Source: Alterinioella sp963975135
GTDB taxonomy: Bacteria; Pseudomonadota; Alphaproteobacteria; Rhodobacterales; Rhodobacteraceae
DNA: 8,698 nt
Direction: 5' to 3'
Assembly (NCBI GenBank): GCA_963975135.1
Contig: CAXBGQ010000126.1
Span: forward strand, 1 to 8,698
Both the position numbers and the translations under genes were made by a program. This document shows positions 1 to 6,538 of the stretch, piece by piece. Within the stretch, counting starts at the first letter, position 1. Every line of letters begins with the position of its first letter. Under the pieces are notes generated by a model. It saw only the letters and a program-made list of their open reading frames with translations, had not been told where the DNA came from and searched no databases.

Positions 1-1052
1 TCGACCAGATTCTGGCCGAGCTTGAAGGCGAGGGCGATGTCTTTGCCGGCATCTCGGGTGGCGGATCCGAGGCCGGGGCGCAGGAATTGGGCGGCGGCGA
101 TACCTATCTGGGCGCGCGTGGCTTGCCGGAGGGCTTCATCGAGCAGCTTGAGGTCGAGTTCTATTTCTCGCGCATTGTCTGCGATGACGGTTTCGCGGGT
201 GAACCCAGCCTGCGCGCCGAGGAATGCCGCGCCGAACCGGTCCCGGCAATACAGCGGTTTTTTCTGATGATGTGGGATTACGCGCGGTTCGATTTCGGAG
301 AAAGCTATTTCCGGTCGATCTCGGTGGTCGATCTGGTAATCGAGAAAATGCCGGTGTCGATCACCCTGGGGCTGTGGTCGACGCTGGCCGCTTATCTCAT
401 CTCGATCCCGCTGGGCATCCGCAAGGCGGTGCGCGACGGGTCGCGGTTCGATACCTGGACCAGCGGGTTGATCATCGTGGGCTACGCAATCCCCGGGTTT
501 CTCTTCGCGATCATGCTGTTGGTGCTTTTGGCGGGGGGGCGGTTCTGGCAGGTCTTCCCGCTCAGGGGGCTCACCTCGGACGGGTTCGAGGATATGACCA
601 CGCTGCAGCAGATCGGTGATTATCTCTGGCACATCACCCTGCCGGTTCTGGCCTCGACAATCTCGGCCTTTGCGACGCTGACATTGCTGACCAAGAACAG
701 CTTTCTCGACGAGATCAAGAAACATTACGTGGTGACGGCGCGGGCCAAGGGATTGAGCGAGCGCAGCGTTCTGTATGGTCACGTGTTCCGCAATGCGATG
801 CTGATCGTGGTGGCGGGATTTCCCGGCCTGTTCATTGCCGTCTTTTTCGGCGGCAGCGTGATTATCGAGACGATTTTCTCGCTCGATGGGTTGGGGCGCA
901 TGGGCTATGAGGCCGCGATTGCGCGCGATTACCCGGTGATCTTTGGCACGCTGTTCGTGTTCGGCCTGATCGGGCTGGTGATCAACCTTCTGTCGGATCT
1001 GGTCTATGTCCTGATCGATCCGCGCATCGATTTTGAATCGCGGAGGGTCTGA
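1..1052 (+). CDS. yejB: YejB-type oligopeptide ABC transporter permease, 5' end outside window
   Basis: Inner-membrane permease of the YejABEF peptide importer (known in enterobacteria for microcin C uptake and in some alphaproteobacteria for peptide resistance). The frame is open from base 3 with no stop, giving 349 visible residues. Similarity to E. coli YejB as I remember it begins near its residue 35-40, so roughly 40 codons lie upstream. Diagnostic stretches include the SITLGLWSTL helix, SIPLGIRKAV, the DYLWHITLPV segment, the cytoplasmic EAA-type loop (about nt 708-800, with KNSFLDEIKK and VVTARAKG) and the C-terminal DPRIDFESR. The first periplasmic loop holds an apparent insert of about 20 residues with Cys codons at 180-182 and 225-227. 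The TTG at 87 is an internal Leu codon, not the start. A GGAGGG just before the stop serves yejE, 3 nt downstream. Identity is confident; only the N-terminus is missing. Confidence 0.95.
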   Translation, partial: DQILAELEGEGDVFAGISGGGSEAGAQELGGGDTYLGARGLPEGFIEQLEVEFYFSRIVCDDGFAGEPSLRAEECRAEPVPAIQRFFLMMWDYARFDFGESYFRSISVVDLVIEKMPVSITLGLWSTLAAYLISIPLGIRKAVRDGSRFDTWTSGLIIVGYAIPGFLFAIMLLVLLAGGRFWQVFPLRGLTSDGFEDMTTLQQIGDYLWHITLPVLASTISAFATLTLLTKNSFLDEIKKHYVVTARAKGLSERSVLYGHVFRNAMLIVVAGFPGLFIAVFFGGSVIIETIFSLDGLGRMGYEAAIARDYPVIFGTLFVFGLIGLVINLLSDLVYVLIDPRIDFESRRV

Positions 1053-1055
1053 GCC

Positions 1056-2177
1056 ATGGCATTAATCAAGCTATCCGCGCTCAACCAACGTCGGCTGCGC
1101 AATTTCCGCGCCAACCGCCGGGCGGTGTGGTCGCTGATGATCTTCAGCGTTCTGTTCTTCCTGTCGCTCTTTGCCGAGCTTCTGGCCAATGACCGGCCAT
1201 TGCTCGTCAATTATCGTGGCGAATTCTATGTGCCCATCGCACAGTTCTATCCCGAAACCGCCTTTGGCGGCGATTTCAGGACCGAAGCCGTCTATCGCGA
1301 TATCGAAGTGCAATGCCTGATCATCTCGGGCGGGATGGACGATTGCTGGGACGATCCTGAAACGGTGATCGAGGCGGCACGGAACGGCAGCCTGGCCGAA
1401 AGCGTGGAGGATTTCCGGCGTGGCTGGATCCTTTGGCCGCCGGTGCGGTATTCCTACAATACCGTCGCCGATATCGGTGGCGCGGCCCCGTCGGCCCCGG
1501 ATGCCGTACATTGGTTGGGCACCGATGACACGGCCCGCGATGTGCTGGCGCGGGTGATCTATGGCTTTCGCCTGAGCATTGTCTTTGCGCTGATCGTGAC
1601 GGTGGCGACATCCATCGTCGGCATCGCGGCGGGGGCCGTGCAGGGCTATTTCGGCGGTCTGATCGACCTGCTCTTTCAGCGCTTCATCGAGATCTGGGGC
1701 GGCATTCCGCAGCTTTATATCATCATCATCATCGCCGCGATTTTCCGGATGAATTTCTGGCTGCTGGTCGGGTTGATGACGCTCTTTGGCTGGATGTCTT
1801 TGGTGGGCGTTGTGCGCGCCGAATTTCTGCGGGCACGCAATTTCGAATATGTCCGCGCGGCCAAGGCTCTGGGCGTCAGCGATCGGGTGATCATGTTCCG
1901 CCATGTTCTGCCGAATGCGATGGTGGCCACGCTGACCATGCTGCCCTTTATCGTGACCGGCACCATTGCCAGCCTTGCCTCGCTGGATTTCCTTGGCTTT
2001 GGCCTGCCATCCTCGGCCCCGTCCTTGGGGGAACTGACCTTGCAGGCGAAACGCAACCTTCAGGCCCCCTGGCTGGGCTTCACCGCGTTCTTCACCTTTG
2101 CCATCATGCTGTCGCTTCTGGTGTTCATCTTTGAAGGGGTGCGCGATGCGTTCGATCCCAGAAAGACCTTTCAATGA
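1056..2177 (+). CDS. yejE: YejE-type oligopeptide ABC transporter permease
   Basis: Second membrane permease of the YejABEF importer, partner of YejB. It has 373 residues against about 341 in E. coli. TM1 is at about residues 24-42. A long periplasmic loop follows (about 43-168) with the family landmarks LLANDRPLLV and HWLGTDDTARDVLARVIYG. Further membrane helices surround the EAA-type coupling loop at about 256-289 (EFLRARNF, AAKALGVSDR, FRHVLPNAM), which contacts the ATPase, and the protein ends VRDAFDPRK. The extra length lies mostly in the periplasmic loop (about residues 78-120), is acidic, and contains Cys87 and Cys97. The ATG start is supported by GGAGGG at 1042-1047, 8 nt upstream. 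Its stop overlaps the yejF start (ATGA, 2174-2177), indicating translational coupling in one operon. Confidence 0.96.
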   Translation: MALIKLSALNQRRLRNFRANRRAVWSLMIFSVLFFLSLFAELLANDRPLLVNYRGEFYVPIAQFYPETAFGGDFRTEAVYRDIEVQCLIISGGMDDCWDDPETVIEAARNGSLAESVEDFRRGWILWPPVRYSYNTVADIGGAAPSAPDAVHWLGTDDTARDVLARVIYGFRLSIVFALIVTVATSIVGIAAGAVQGYFGGLIDLLFQRFIEIWGGIPQLYIIIIIAAIFRMNFWLLVGLMTLFGWMSLVGVVRAEFLRARNFEYVRAAKALGVSDRVIMFRHVLPNAMVATLTMLPFIVTGTIASLASLDFLGFGLPSSAPSLGELTLQAKRNLQAPWLGFTAFFTFAIMLSLLVFIFEGVRDAFDPRKTFQ

Positions 2178-3769
2178 GCTTGCTTGAGGTTCGGGATCTG
2201 ACGATTTCCTTCACCCAGGACGGGGCCACATCTCAGGCCGTGAAACGGGTGAGTTTCGCCATCGAAAAGGGCGAGACGTTGGCCCTGGTGGGCGAAAGCG
2301 GGTCGGGCAAATCGGTCACGGCGCTGTCGACGGTATCGCTTCTGCCCGCCAGTGCGGCGGTGACCGGATCGGTGCGCTATGCGGGGGCCGAGATGGTCGG
2401 GGCATCGGAGGCCGAACTGCGCCGGGTGCGCGGCAATGATATCAGCTTTATCTTTCAGGAGCCGATGACGTCGCTGAACCCGCTGCACACGCTGGAGACG
2501 CAATTGGGCGAGAGCCTGTTGCTGCATCAGGGCTTGCGCGGCGACGCTGCGCGGCGGCGGATCCTGGAACTGATGCAAAAGGTTGGCATCCGCGACCCGG
2601 AAAGCCGGTTGGGGGCCTATCCGCATCAATTGTCGGGCGGGCAGCGCCAGCGGGTGATGATCGCCATGGCGCTGGCCAATCAGCCCGATCTGCTGGTGGC
2701 GGATGAGCCGACCACGGCGCTGGATGTCACCATTCAGGCGCAGATCCTGGAATTGCTGGCCGAATTGCAGAGATCCGAGGGCATGAGCCTGTTATTCATC
2801 ACCCATGATCTGGGCATCGTGCGGCGCTTTGCCGACAAGGTCTGTGTGATGAAGGATGGCGAGATTGTCGAGGCCGGTCGCACCGGCGAGATTTTCGCCA
2901 ACCCCACACATCCCTATACGCAGATGTTGCTGGCCGCCGAGCCTGCCGGCGCGCCGGACCCGGTGCCCGAGCGGGCCGAACAGATTGTCGAGACCGAGAA
3001 CCTGAAGGTCTGGTTCCCGATCCAGGCCGGGCTGCTGCGCCGGACGGTGGGCCATGTGAAGGCGGTGAACGACGCCACGATATCGGTGCGCGAAGGGGAG
3101 ACCCTGGGCATCGTCGGCGAAAGCGGATCGGGCAAGACGACGCTGGCGCTGGCGATCATGCGGCTGTTGTCCTCCGAGGGGCGGATCAGCTTTGTCGGCA
3201 ACGATATTCAGGACTGGCAGGCCAAGCGGATACGGCCGTTGCGCAAGGATATGCAGATCGTTTTTCAGGACCCCTATGGCTCGCTCAGCCCGCGCATGAC
3301 GATCGAACAGATCGTGGCCGAGGGGCTTGGCGTGCATGAGGTGACGGGGGGGCGTGACCGGGGCCGGATGGTCGCAGATATCCTGACCGAAGTGGGGTTG
3401 GACCCGGCCATGATGCACCGCTACCCGCATGAGTTTTCGGGTGGCCAGCGTCAGCGGATCGCCATTGCCCGCGCGATGATCCTGCAACCGCGGCTGGTGG
3501 TGCTGGATGAACCGACCTCGGCGCTGGATATGACCGTGCAGGTGCAGATCGTTGATCTGTTGCGAGAGCTGCAGCGCAAGCACAAGCTGGCCTACCTGTT
3601 CATCAGCCACGACCTGAAGGTGGTGCGTGCCTTGAGCCATAAGGTGATGGTGATGAAAGAGGGCGATGTGGTCGAAACGGGCAGCAATGCCGAGATATTC
3701 GGCAATCCGCAGACCGACTATACGCGCACGCTGATGGCGGCGGCGTTTGACCTGCACGCGGCGGAATAG
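2174..3769 (+). CDS. yejF: YejF-type peptide ABC transporter, duplicated ATP-binding protein
   Basis: Cytoplasmic ATPase that powers the YejB/YejE channel; 531 residues, the usual size for a fused double-ATPase. Domain 1 has Walker A GESGSGKS (40-47), Q-loop FIFQEP (93-98), signature LSGGQ (153-157), Walker B LLVADE (173-178) and the switch His211. Domain 2 repeats the set: Walker A GESGSGKT (315-322), Q-loop FQDP (364-367), signature FSGGQ (421-425), Walker B LVVLDE (441-446) and His479. Both nucleotide sites therefore look complete, unlike fused ABC proteins with one degenerate half. An oligopeptide/dipeptide C-terminal extension follows each domain (HPYTQMLLAA at about 246-255; DYTRTLMAAA at about 515-524). 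The start overlaps the yejE stop, and it is the last gene of the operon. DppD/DppF-like or glutathione-type transporters share the motifs, but the YejB/YejE neighbours decide the name. Confidence 0.95.
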   Translation: MSLLEVRDLTISFTQDGATSQAVKRVSFAIEKGETLALVGESGSGKSVTALSTVSLLPASAAVTGSVRYAGAEMVGASEAELRRVRGNDISFIFQEPMTSLNPLHTLETQLGESLLLHQGLRGDAARRRILELMQKVGIRDPESRLGAYPHQLSGGQRQRVMIAMALANQPDLLVADEPTTALDVTIQAQILELLAELQRSEGMSLLFITHDLGIVRRFADKVCVMKDGEIVEAGRTGEIFANPTHPYTQMLLAAEPAGAPDPVPERAEQIVETENLKVWFPIQAGLLRRTVGHVKAVNDATISVREGETLGIVGESGSGKTTLALAIMRLLSSEGRISFVGNDIQDWQAKRIRPLRKDMQIVFQDPYGSLSPRMTIEQIVAEGLGVHEVTGGRDRGRMVADILTEVGLDPAMMHRYPHEFSGGQRQRIAIARAMILQPRLVVLDEPTSALDMTVQVQIVDLLRELQRKHKLAYLFISHDLKVVRALSHKVMVMKEGDVVETGSNAEIFGNPQTDYTRTLMAAAFDLHAAE

Positions 3770-3778
3770 GGGTTGCGC

Positions 3779-3793
3779 TGCCCCTTTGGGGCA
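3779..3793 (+). terminator. Small perfect hairpin after yejF, possible terminator
   Basis: TGCCCC-TTT-GGGGCA forms a perfect 6-bp GC-rich stem with a 3-nt loop starting 9 nt after the yejF stop. There is no U-tract, so intrinsic termination is uncertain; it may only protect the 3' end. The stem reads the same on the other strand, towards the end of the convergent hemN. A second, imperfect hairpin lies at 3819-3836. Confidence 0.35.
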
Positions 3794-3914
3794 TCGCCCG
3801 AGCGGCTGGCGACACTCTGGCCCCCTTGCGGGAGCCCTCGCGCCGCCAGATTGCCATGGACCAGGGGCCAGGTCGGGAAATTGGGTCTTGGGTTCGGGGG
3901 TGGGTCCCGGGCGG

Positions 3915-5270
3915 CTAGATGGCCGAGCTGTGTCCGTCGGCCTGCATTTCATAGGCGTCGAAGGCGCGCGCGATCAGGCGGGTGAGGGGGCGGCCCGGCG
4001 GCAGGATCTCGAACCCGGTTGCGTCATGGTGGACCATGCCAGGGAAATTCTCGGCGGCCGTCCGGTAGAGCGCATCGAGCGTAGCCTGATCTGCGAGGCC
4101 TGCATCGAGAATTTCGGCCGATGCGATATGAAAGTCGCACATCAGCGCTTCGATCAGGCGGGCGCGCAGGCGGTCGTCATCTTTGAAGACATGCCCGCGT
4201 CCTGTGGCCAGTTCGCCCGCACGCACGGCTTTCTGATAGGCGGCGGTTCCAGCCGAGTTTTGCGCGAAACCCTGCGGGAAACGCGATATGGACGAGGCCC
4301 CGAGGCCGATCAGAACATCGCAGGTGTCATCGGTATAGCCCTGGAAATTTCGTCTGAGATGGCCGGCGCGGGCGGCCTGGGCCAGGCTGTCGGTGGGCCG
4401 CGCGAAATGGTCGATGCCGATGGCCTGATAGTTGTCCCATTTGAAGAGGCGCTCGGCGGTTTCGAAGAGGTCGAGCCGTTCCTCGGGCGTTGGCAGCGCG
4501 TCTGTCGGGATCATCTGTTGACGCTTGGCCATCCAGGGGACATGCGCGTAGCCATAGAGCGCCACCCGGTCGGGCGAGAGCGACAGCAGCTTTTGCACGC
4601 TTTCGGTGATGCGGGTGCGGCTTTGGTCGGGCAGGCCAAAGAGGATATCGGCGTTGAGCGAATGGATGCCACGGGCGCGCAGACCTTCGACCGCGTCGCG
4701 TGTGACCTCATAGCTTTGGATGCGGCCGATGGTCTTCTGAATTGCGGGATCGAAATCCTGCACCCCGATCGACGCGCGGTTCATGCCCGCGGCGGCCAGC
4801 GCGTCGAGCCGGGCATTGTCGATTTCGTTGGGGTCAATCTCGACCGAAAACTCGGCGGCTTCCGCGCGCGGGAAATACCGCCAGACGGTGGCGGCCAGAT
4901 CGGTGATGGCATCGGGCCCGAGCAGCGTCGGCGTGCCGCCGCCCCAATGCAGGCGCGCGACCTCGACCCCGTCGGGCAACAGCCCGGCGATCAGGGCAAT
5001 TTCCTGCTTCAGGGTTTCGATATAGGCCAGAACCGGTTCATCATTATTGACGCCCTGGGTGCGGCAGGCGCAAAACCAGCATAATCTGCGGCAGAAGGGC
5101 ACATGCAGATAGAGCGACACCCGCGTACCTGCGGGAATCGAGGTGATCCAGTCGCTAAACCCTTGTGGTTGCACGTCGTTAGAGAACTTCGTGGCTGGGG
5201 GATAGCTGGTGTATCGCGGCACTTTGGCCTCAAAAAGACCCAAGCGGCGAAGTTGCGCAAGGTTTTCCAT
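3915..5270 (-). CDS. hemN: Oxygen-independent coproporphyrinogen III oxidase (radical SAM)
   Basis: Converts coproporphyrinogen III to protoporphyrinogen IX without O2, using S-adenosylmethionine and a 4Fe-4S cluster; cytoplasmic haem pathway step. It has 451 residues, normal for HemN. The N-terminal VPRYTSYPPA block is typical of true HemN and argues against the HemW haem chaperone. The radical-SAM cluster motif is C60-x3-C64-x2-C67-x-C69 (PFCRRLCWFCAC), including the fourth Cys characteristic of HemN. GGGTP at 110-114 is the SAM-binding element. Later landmarks are IGVQDF, ADILFGLP and the C-terminal GLGASSIS region. The ATG at 5270 is the only start that keeps the full N-terminal block, but no convincing Shine-Dalgarno precedes it. 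It is divergent from fnrL with an FNR box between them, fitting induction at low oxygen. Confidence 0.96.
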   Translation of the reverse strand: MENLAQLRRLGLFEAKVPRYTSYPPATKFSNDVQPQGFSDWITSIPAGTRVSLYLHVPFCRRLCWFCACRTQGVNNDEPVLAYIETLKQEIALIAGLLPDGVEVARLHWGGGTPTLLGPDAITDLAATVWRYFPRAEAAEFSVEIDPNEIDNARLDALAAAGMNRASIGVQDFDPAIQKTIGRIQSYEVTRDAVEGLRARGIHSLNADILFGLPDQSRTRITESVQKLLSLSPDRVALYGYAHVPWMAKRQQMIPTDALPTPEERLDLFETAERLFKWDNYQAIGIDHFARPTDSLAQAARAGHLRRNFQGYTDDTCDVLIGLGASSISRFPQGFAQNSAGTAAYQKAVRAGELATGRGHVFKDDDRLRARLIEALMCDFHIASAEILDAGLADQATLDALYRTAAENFPGMVHHDATGFEILPPGRPLTRLIARAFDAYEMQADGHSSAI

Positions 5271-5305
5271 TAGTCTACCATTAGGGTGCGTCCAAATCCT
5301 TGTAA

Positions 5306-5319
5306 TTGATCGAGATCAA
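5306..5319. promoter_or_regulatory. FNR box in the hemN-fnrL spacer
   Basis: TTGAT-CGAG-ATCAA is a perfect FNR-type palindrome, extendable to A...T at 5305 and 5320. Its centre (5312.5) is 42.5 bp from the A of the hemN ATG (5270) and 41.5 bp from the A of the fnrL ATG (5354). For hemN, a weak -10 (CCTAAT, minus strand, 5285-5280) puts the box near -40, the usual class II activating position. For fnrL, any transcript with a leader would place the box over or close to the core promoter, which suggests autorepression. The site is seen directly; the direction of regulation is inferred. Confidence 0.9.
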
Positions 5320-5353
5320 TAGCTCTCCGGCCTCCTGAAATGGTGAAGTCTTA

Positions 5354-6100
5354 ATGCCCAATCGTTCGCTGGCACTTCCGCAAATCGACTGCGCCGATTG
5401 TCCGATCCGGCATCGGGCAGTTTGCGCACGCTGTGATACTGACGAGTTGGAGCAGTTGGACGCGATCAAGTATTACAGGCGTTATGAGGCAGGGCAGACC
5501 ATTGTCTGGGCCGCCGACAAGATGGATTTCGTGGCCTCGGTGGTGGATGGCGTGGCCTCCTTGACCCAGACCATGGAAGACGGACGTCGCCAGATGGTTG
5601 GCCTGCTGTTGCCGAGCGATTTTCTGGGCCGCCCGAATCGGGAAACGGTCAGCTATGATGTCACTGCGGCCACCGATGTCACATTGTGCTGTTTCCGGCG
5701 GGTGCCATTTCAGGATCTGATCCAGTCCAATCCGCATGTCAGCCAACGCTTGCTTGAAATGACGCTGGATGAGCTGGACGCCGCGCGGGAGTGGATGCTG
5801 CTCTTGGGGCGCAAGACTGCGCGCGAAAAGATCTCCAGCTTTCTGTCGATTATTGCCCGGCGCGATGCCACCCTGAACAATTTGCCGAAACGGGCCGAGG
5901 TGACGTTTGATCTGCCGCTGACGCGGGAAGCGATGGCGGATTATCTGGGTCTGACGCTGGAAACGGTAAGTCGCCAAATGTCGGCGCTAAAGCGGGACGG
6001 GGTGATTTCGCTGAAGGGCAAGCGCCATATCGTTGTGCCGGATTTTGAACGGCTGATGGATGAGACCGGTGACGATGCCGATGGCGGCGTGCTGACCTGA
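5354..6100 (+). CDS. fnrL: FnrL-type oxygen-responsive Crp/Fnr transcription regulator
   Basis: Global anaerobic regulator; in the active form a 4Fe-4S dimer binds TTGAT-N4-ATCAA sites. It has 248 residues. The N-terminal cluster ligands are probably among C13-x2-C16-x7-C24-x2-C27, the spacing of alphaproteobacterial FnrL/FnrP rather than that of E. coli Fnr. The remaining ligand, equivalent to E. coli Cys122, should be Cys112 or Cys113 (adjacent). A cyclic-nucleotide-binding-like beta roll covers about 35-125, the dimer helix about 128-165, and the winged HTH about 189-218. The recognition helix carries ETVSR (E203, S206, R207), matching the E-x2-S-R that reads TTGAT. The start has GGTGAAG at 5342-5348, 5 nt upstream. 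Its own spacer carries an FNR box, and so does the ccoN spacer downstream. Confidence 0.95.
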   Translation: MPNRSLALPQIDCADCPIRHRAVCARCDTDELEQLDAIKYYRRYEAGQTIVWAADKMDFVASVVDGVASLTQTMEDGRRQMVGLLLPSDFLGRPNRETVSYDVTAATDVTLCCFRRVPFQDLIQSNPHVSQRLLEMTLDELDAAREWMLLLGRKTAREKISSFLSIIARRDATLNNLPKRAEVTFDLPLTREAMADYLGLTLETVSRQMSALKRDGVISLKGKRHIVVPDFERLMDETGDDADGGVLT

Positions 6101-6323
6101 CCTCTTCAAACTTCTGAAATATCAGATACTTGCCCAATCCGTAAAAATTTGGCGGGGGGCTTGTGGCGTGGTTGCCTGAATGCGGCGGTCGGCGGGACGC
6201 TGGGCCTCGGCCTGAAACGAGATCGGGCGGGGTGCGTGATGGGCGGTGCAGAACATCGCGGCGGTCCTTCGGGTTTGGTTCTCTGGTTCCTGTAACTCAT
6301 ATTAGTGTAGTTTTGACACTTAT

Positions 6324-6350
6324 GCAATAGTTTATTTCCGGAACTATTGC
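6324..6350. repeat. Perfect 9-bp inverted repeat with 9-bp spacer
   Basis: GCAATAGTT (6324-6332) is the exact reverse complement of AACTATTGC (6342-6350). The spacer TATTTCCGG, with the first bases of the right arm, also forms a nested TTCCGGAA (6336-6343). It sits in the only markedly AT-rich part of the gap and has no U-tract on either side, so a simple terminator is unlikely. It could be an operator for a dimeric regulator or a stem in a small RNA. I do not recognise the motif. Confidence 0.75.
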
Positions 6351-6480
6351 TGCGGCCTGCGTGGCCACACCAAAGTTTCCCGCAATAATCTGCCGAAAGA
6401 TTGACGTTTATGGGGTAATACCGGTGCGTTTGCGCGGCAGGGCTGGCTTGGAAATGCAGCGCCGGTGCCACAAAACGAGA

Positions 6481-6510
6481 GGCGCAAGGGGCGAGAGAGC
6501 CCCTTGCGCC
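6481..6510 (-). terminator. Rho-independent-type terminator of usp
   Basis: GGCGCAAGGGGC (6481-6492), loop GAGAGA, then GCCCCTTGCGCC (6499-6510): a perfect 12-bp GC-rich stem. It begins 28 nt past the usp stop codon on the minus strand. The minus strand continues TCTCGTTTTG, a short U-rich tail, so this orientation fits best. On the plus strand the stem is followed by AGTTGATCCG, and a six-T run comes only 24 nt later, so it could at most weakly stop transcripts from the fnrL side. Confidence 0.75.
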
Positions 6511-6538
6511 AGTTGATCCGCGACAATTACGCCCTTTT

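Larger units (their letters stand above)
6101..6538. other. 438-bp convergent intergenic region with AT-rich island
   Basis: Lies between the 3' ends of fnrL (+) and usp (-). I see no convincing protein gene. Contents in order: a weak 5-bp stem TCTGA-AATA-TCAGA (6113-6126); GC-rich sequence to about 6280; an AT-rich stretch at about 6290-6350; the inverted repeat 6324-6350; an imperfect hairpin 6351-6369 (TG-C-GGCC / GGCC-A-CA); a repeat of CCGGTGC near 6422 and 6463; and the 12-bp stem 6481-6510. Weak promoter-like pairs exist on both strands: + TTGGTT (6275-6280), 17 bp, CATATT (6298-6303); - TTGCAT (6328-6323), 17 bp, TAATAT. A small RNA is possible but unproven. Confidence 0.5.

Noticed and set aside
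87..89. TTG as the start of yejB
   Set aside because: Family similarity continues upstream in frame to the window edge; this codon encodes an internal Leu.
1071..2174. 367-codon minus-strand open frame opposite yejE
   Set aside because: It mirrors yejE almost exactly and yields a His/Gln/Arg-rich sequence with no domain; an antisense shadow.
2792..3952. 386-codon minus-strand open frame opposite yejF
   Set aside because: Antisense to the conserved ATPase domains, low-complexity His/Gln/Arg composition, no domain recognised.
3747..5084. 445-codon plus-strand open frame opposite hemN
   Set aside because: It is antisense to hemN, whose radical-SAM motifs and full length are clear. Its product shows no recognisable domain and it begins inside yejF. 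Long antisense frames are expected at this GC content.
6239..6295. 18-codon plus-strand mini-frame in the fnrL-usp gap
   Set aside because: Too short, with no good ribosome site or recognisable feature.
6313..6318. Exact TTGACA as a -35 element
   Set aside because: No -10-like hexamer at 16-18 bp spacing (the position reads TTCCGG). It is not an FNR site either, because the second half is ATGCA rather than ATCAA.
6106..6471. 121-codon minus-strand frame in the fnrL-usp gap
   Set aside because: Pro/Arg/Ser-rich product with no family resemblance and no clear ribosome site. It runs through the AT-rich island and inverted repeat, so it is not credible as a gene.
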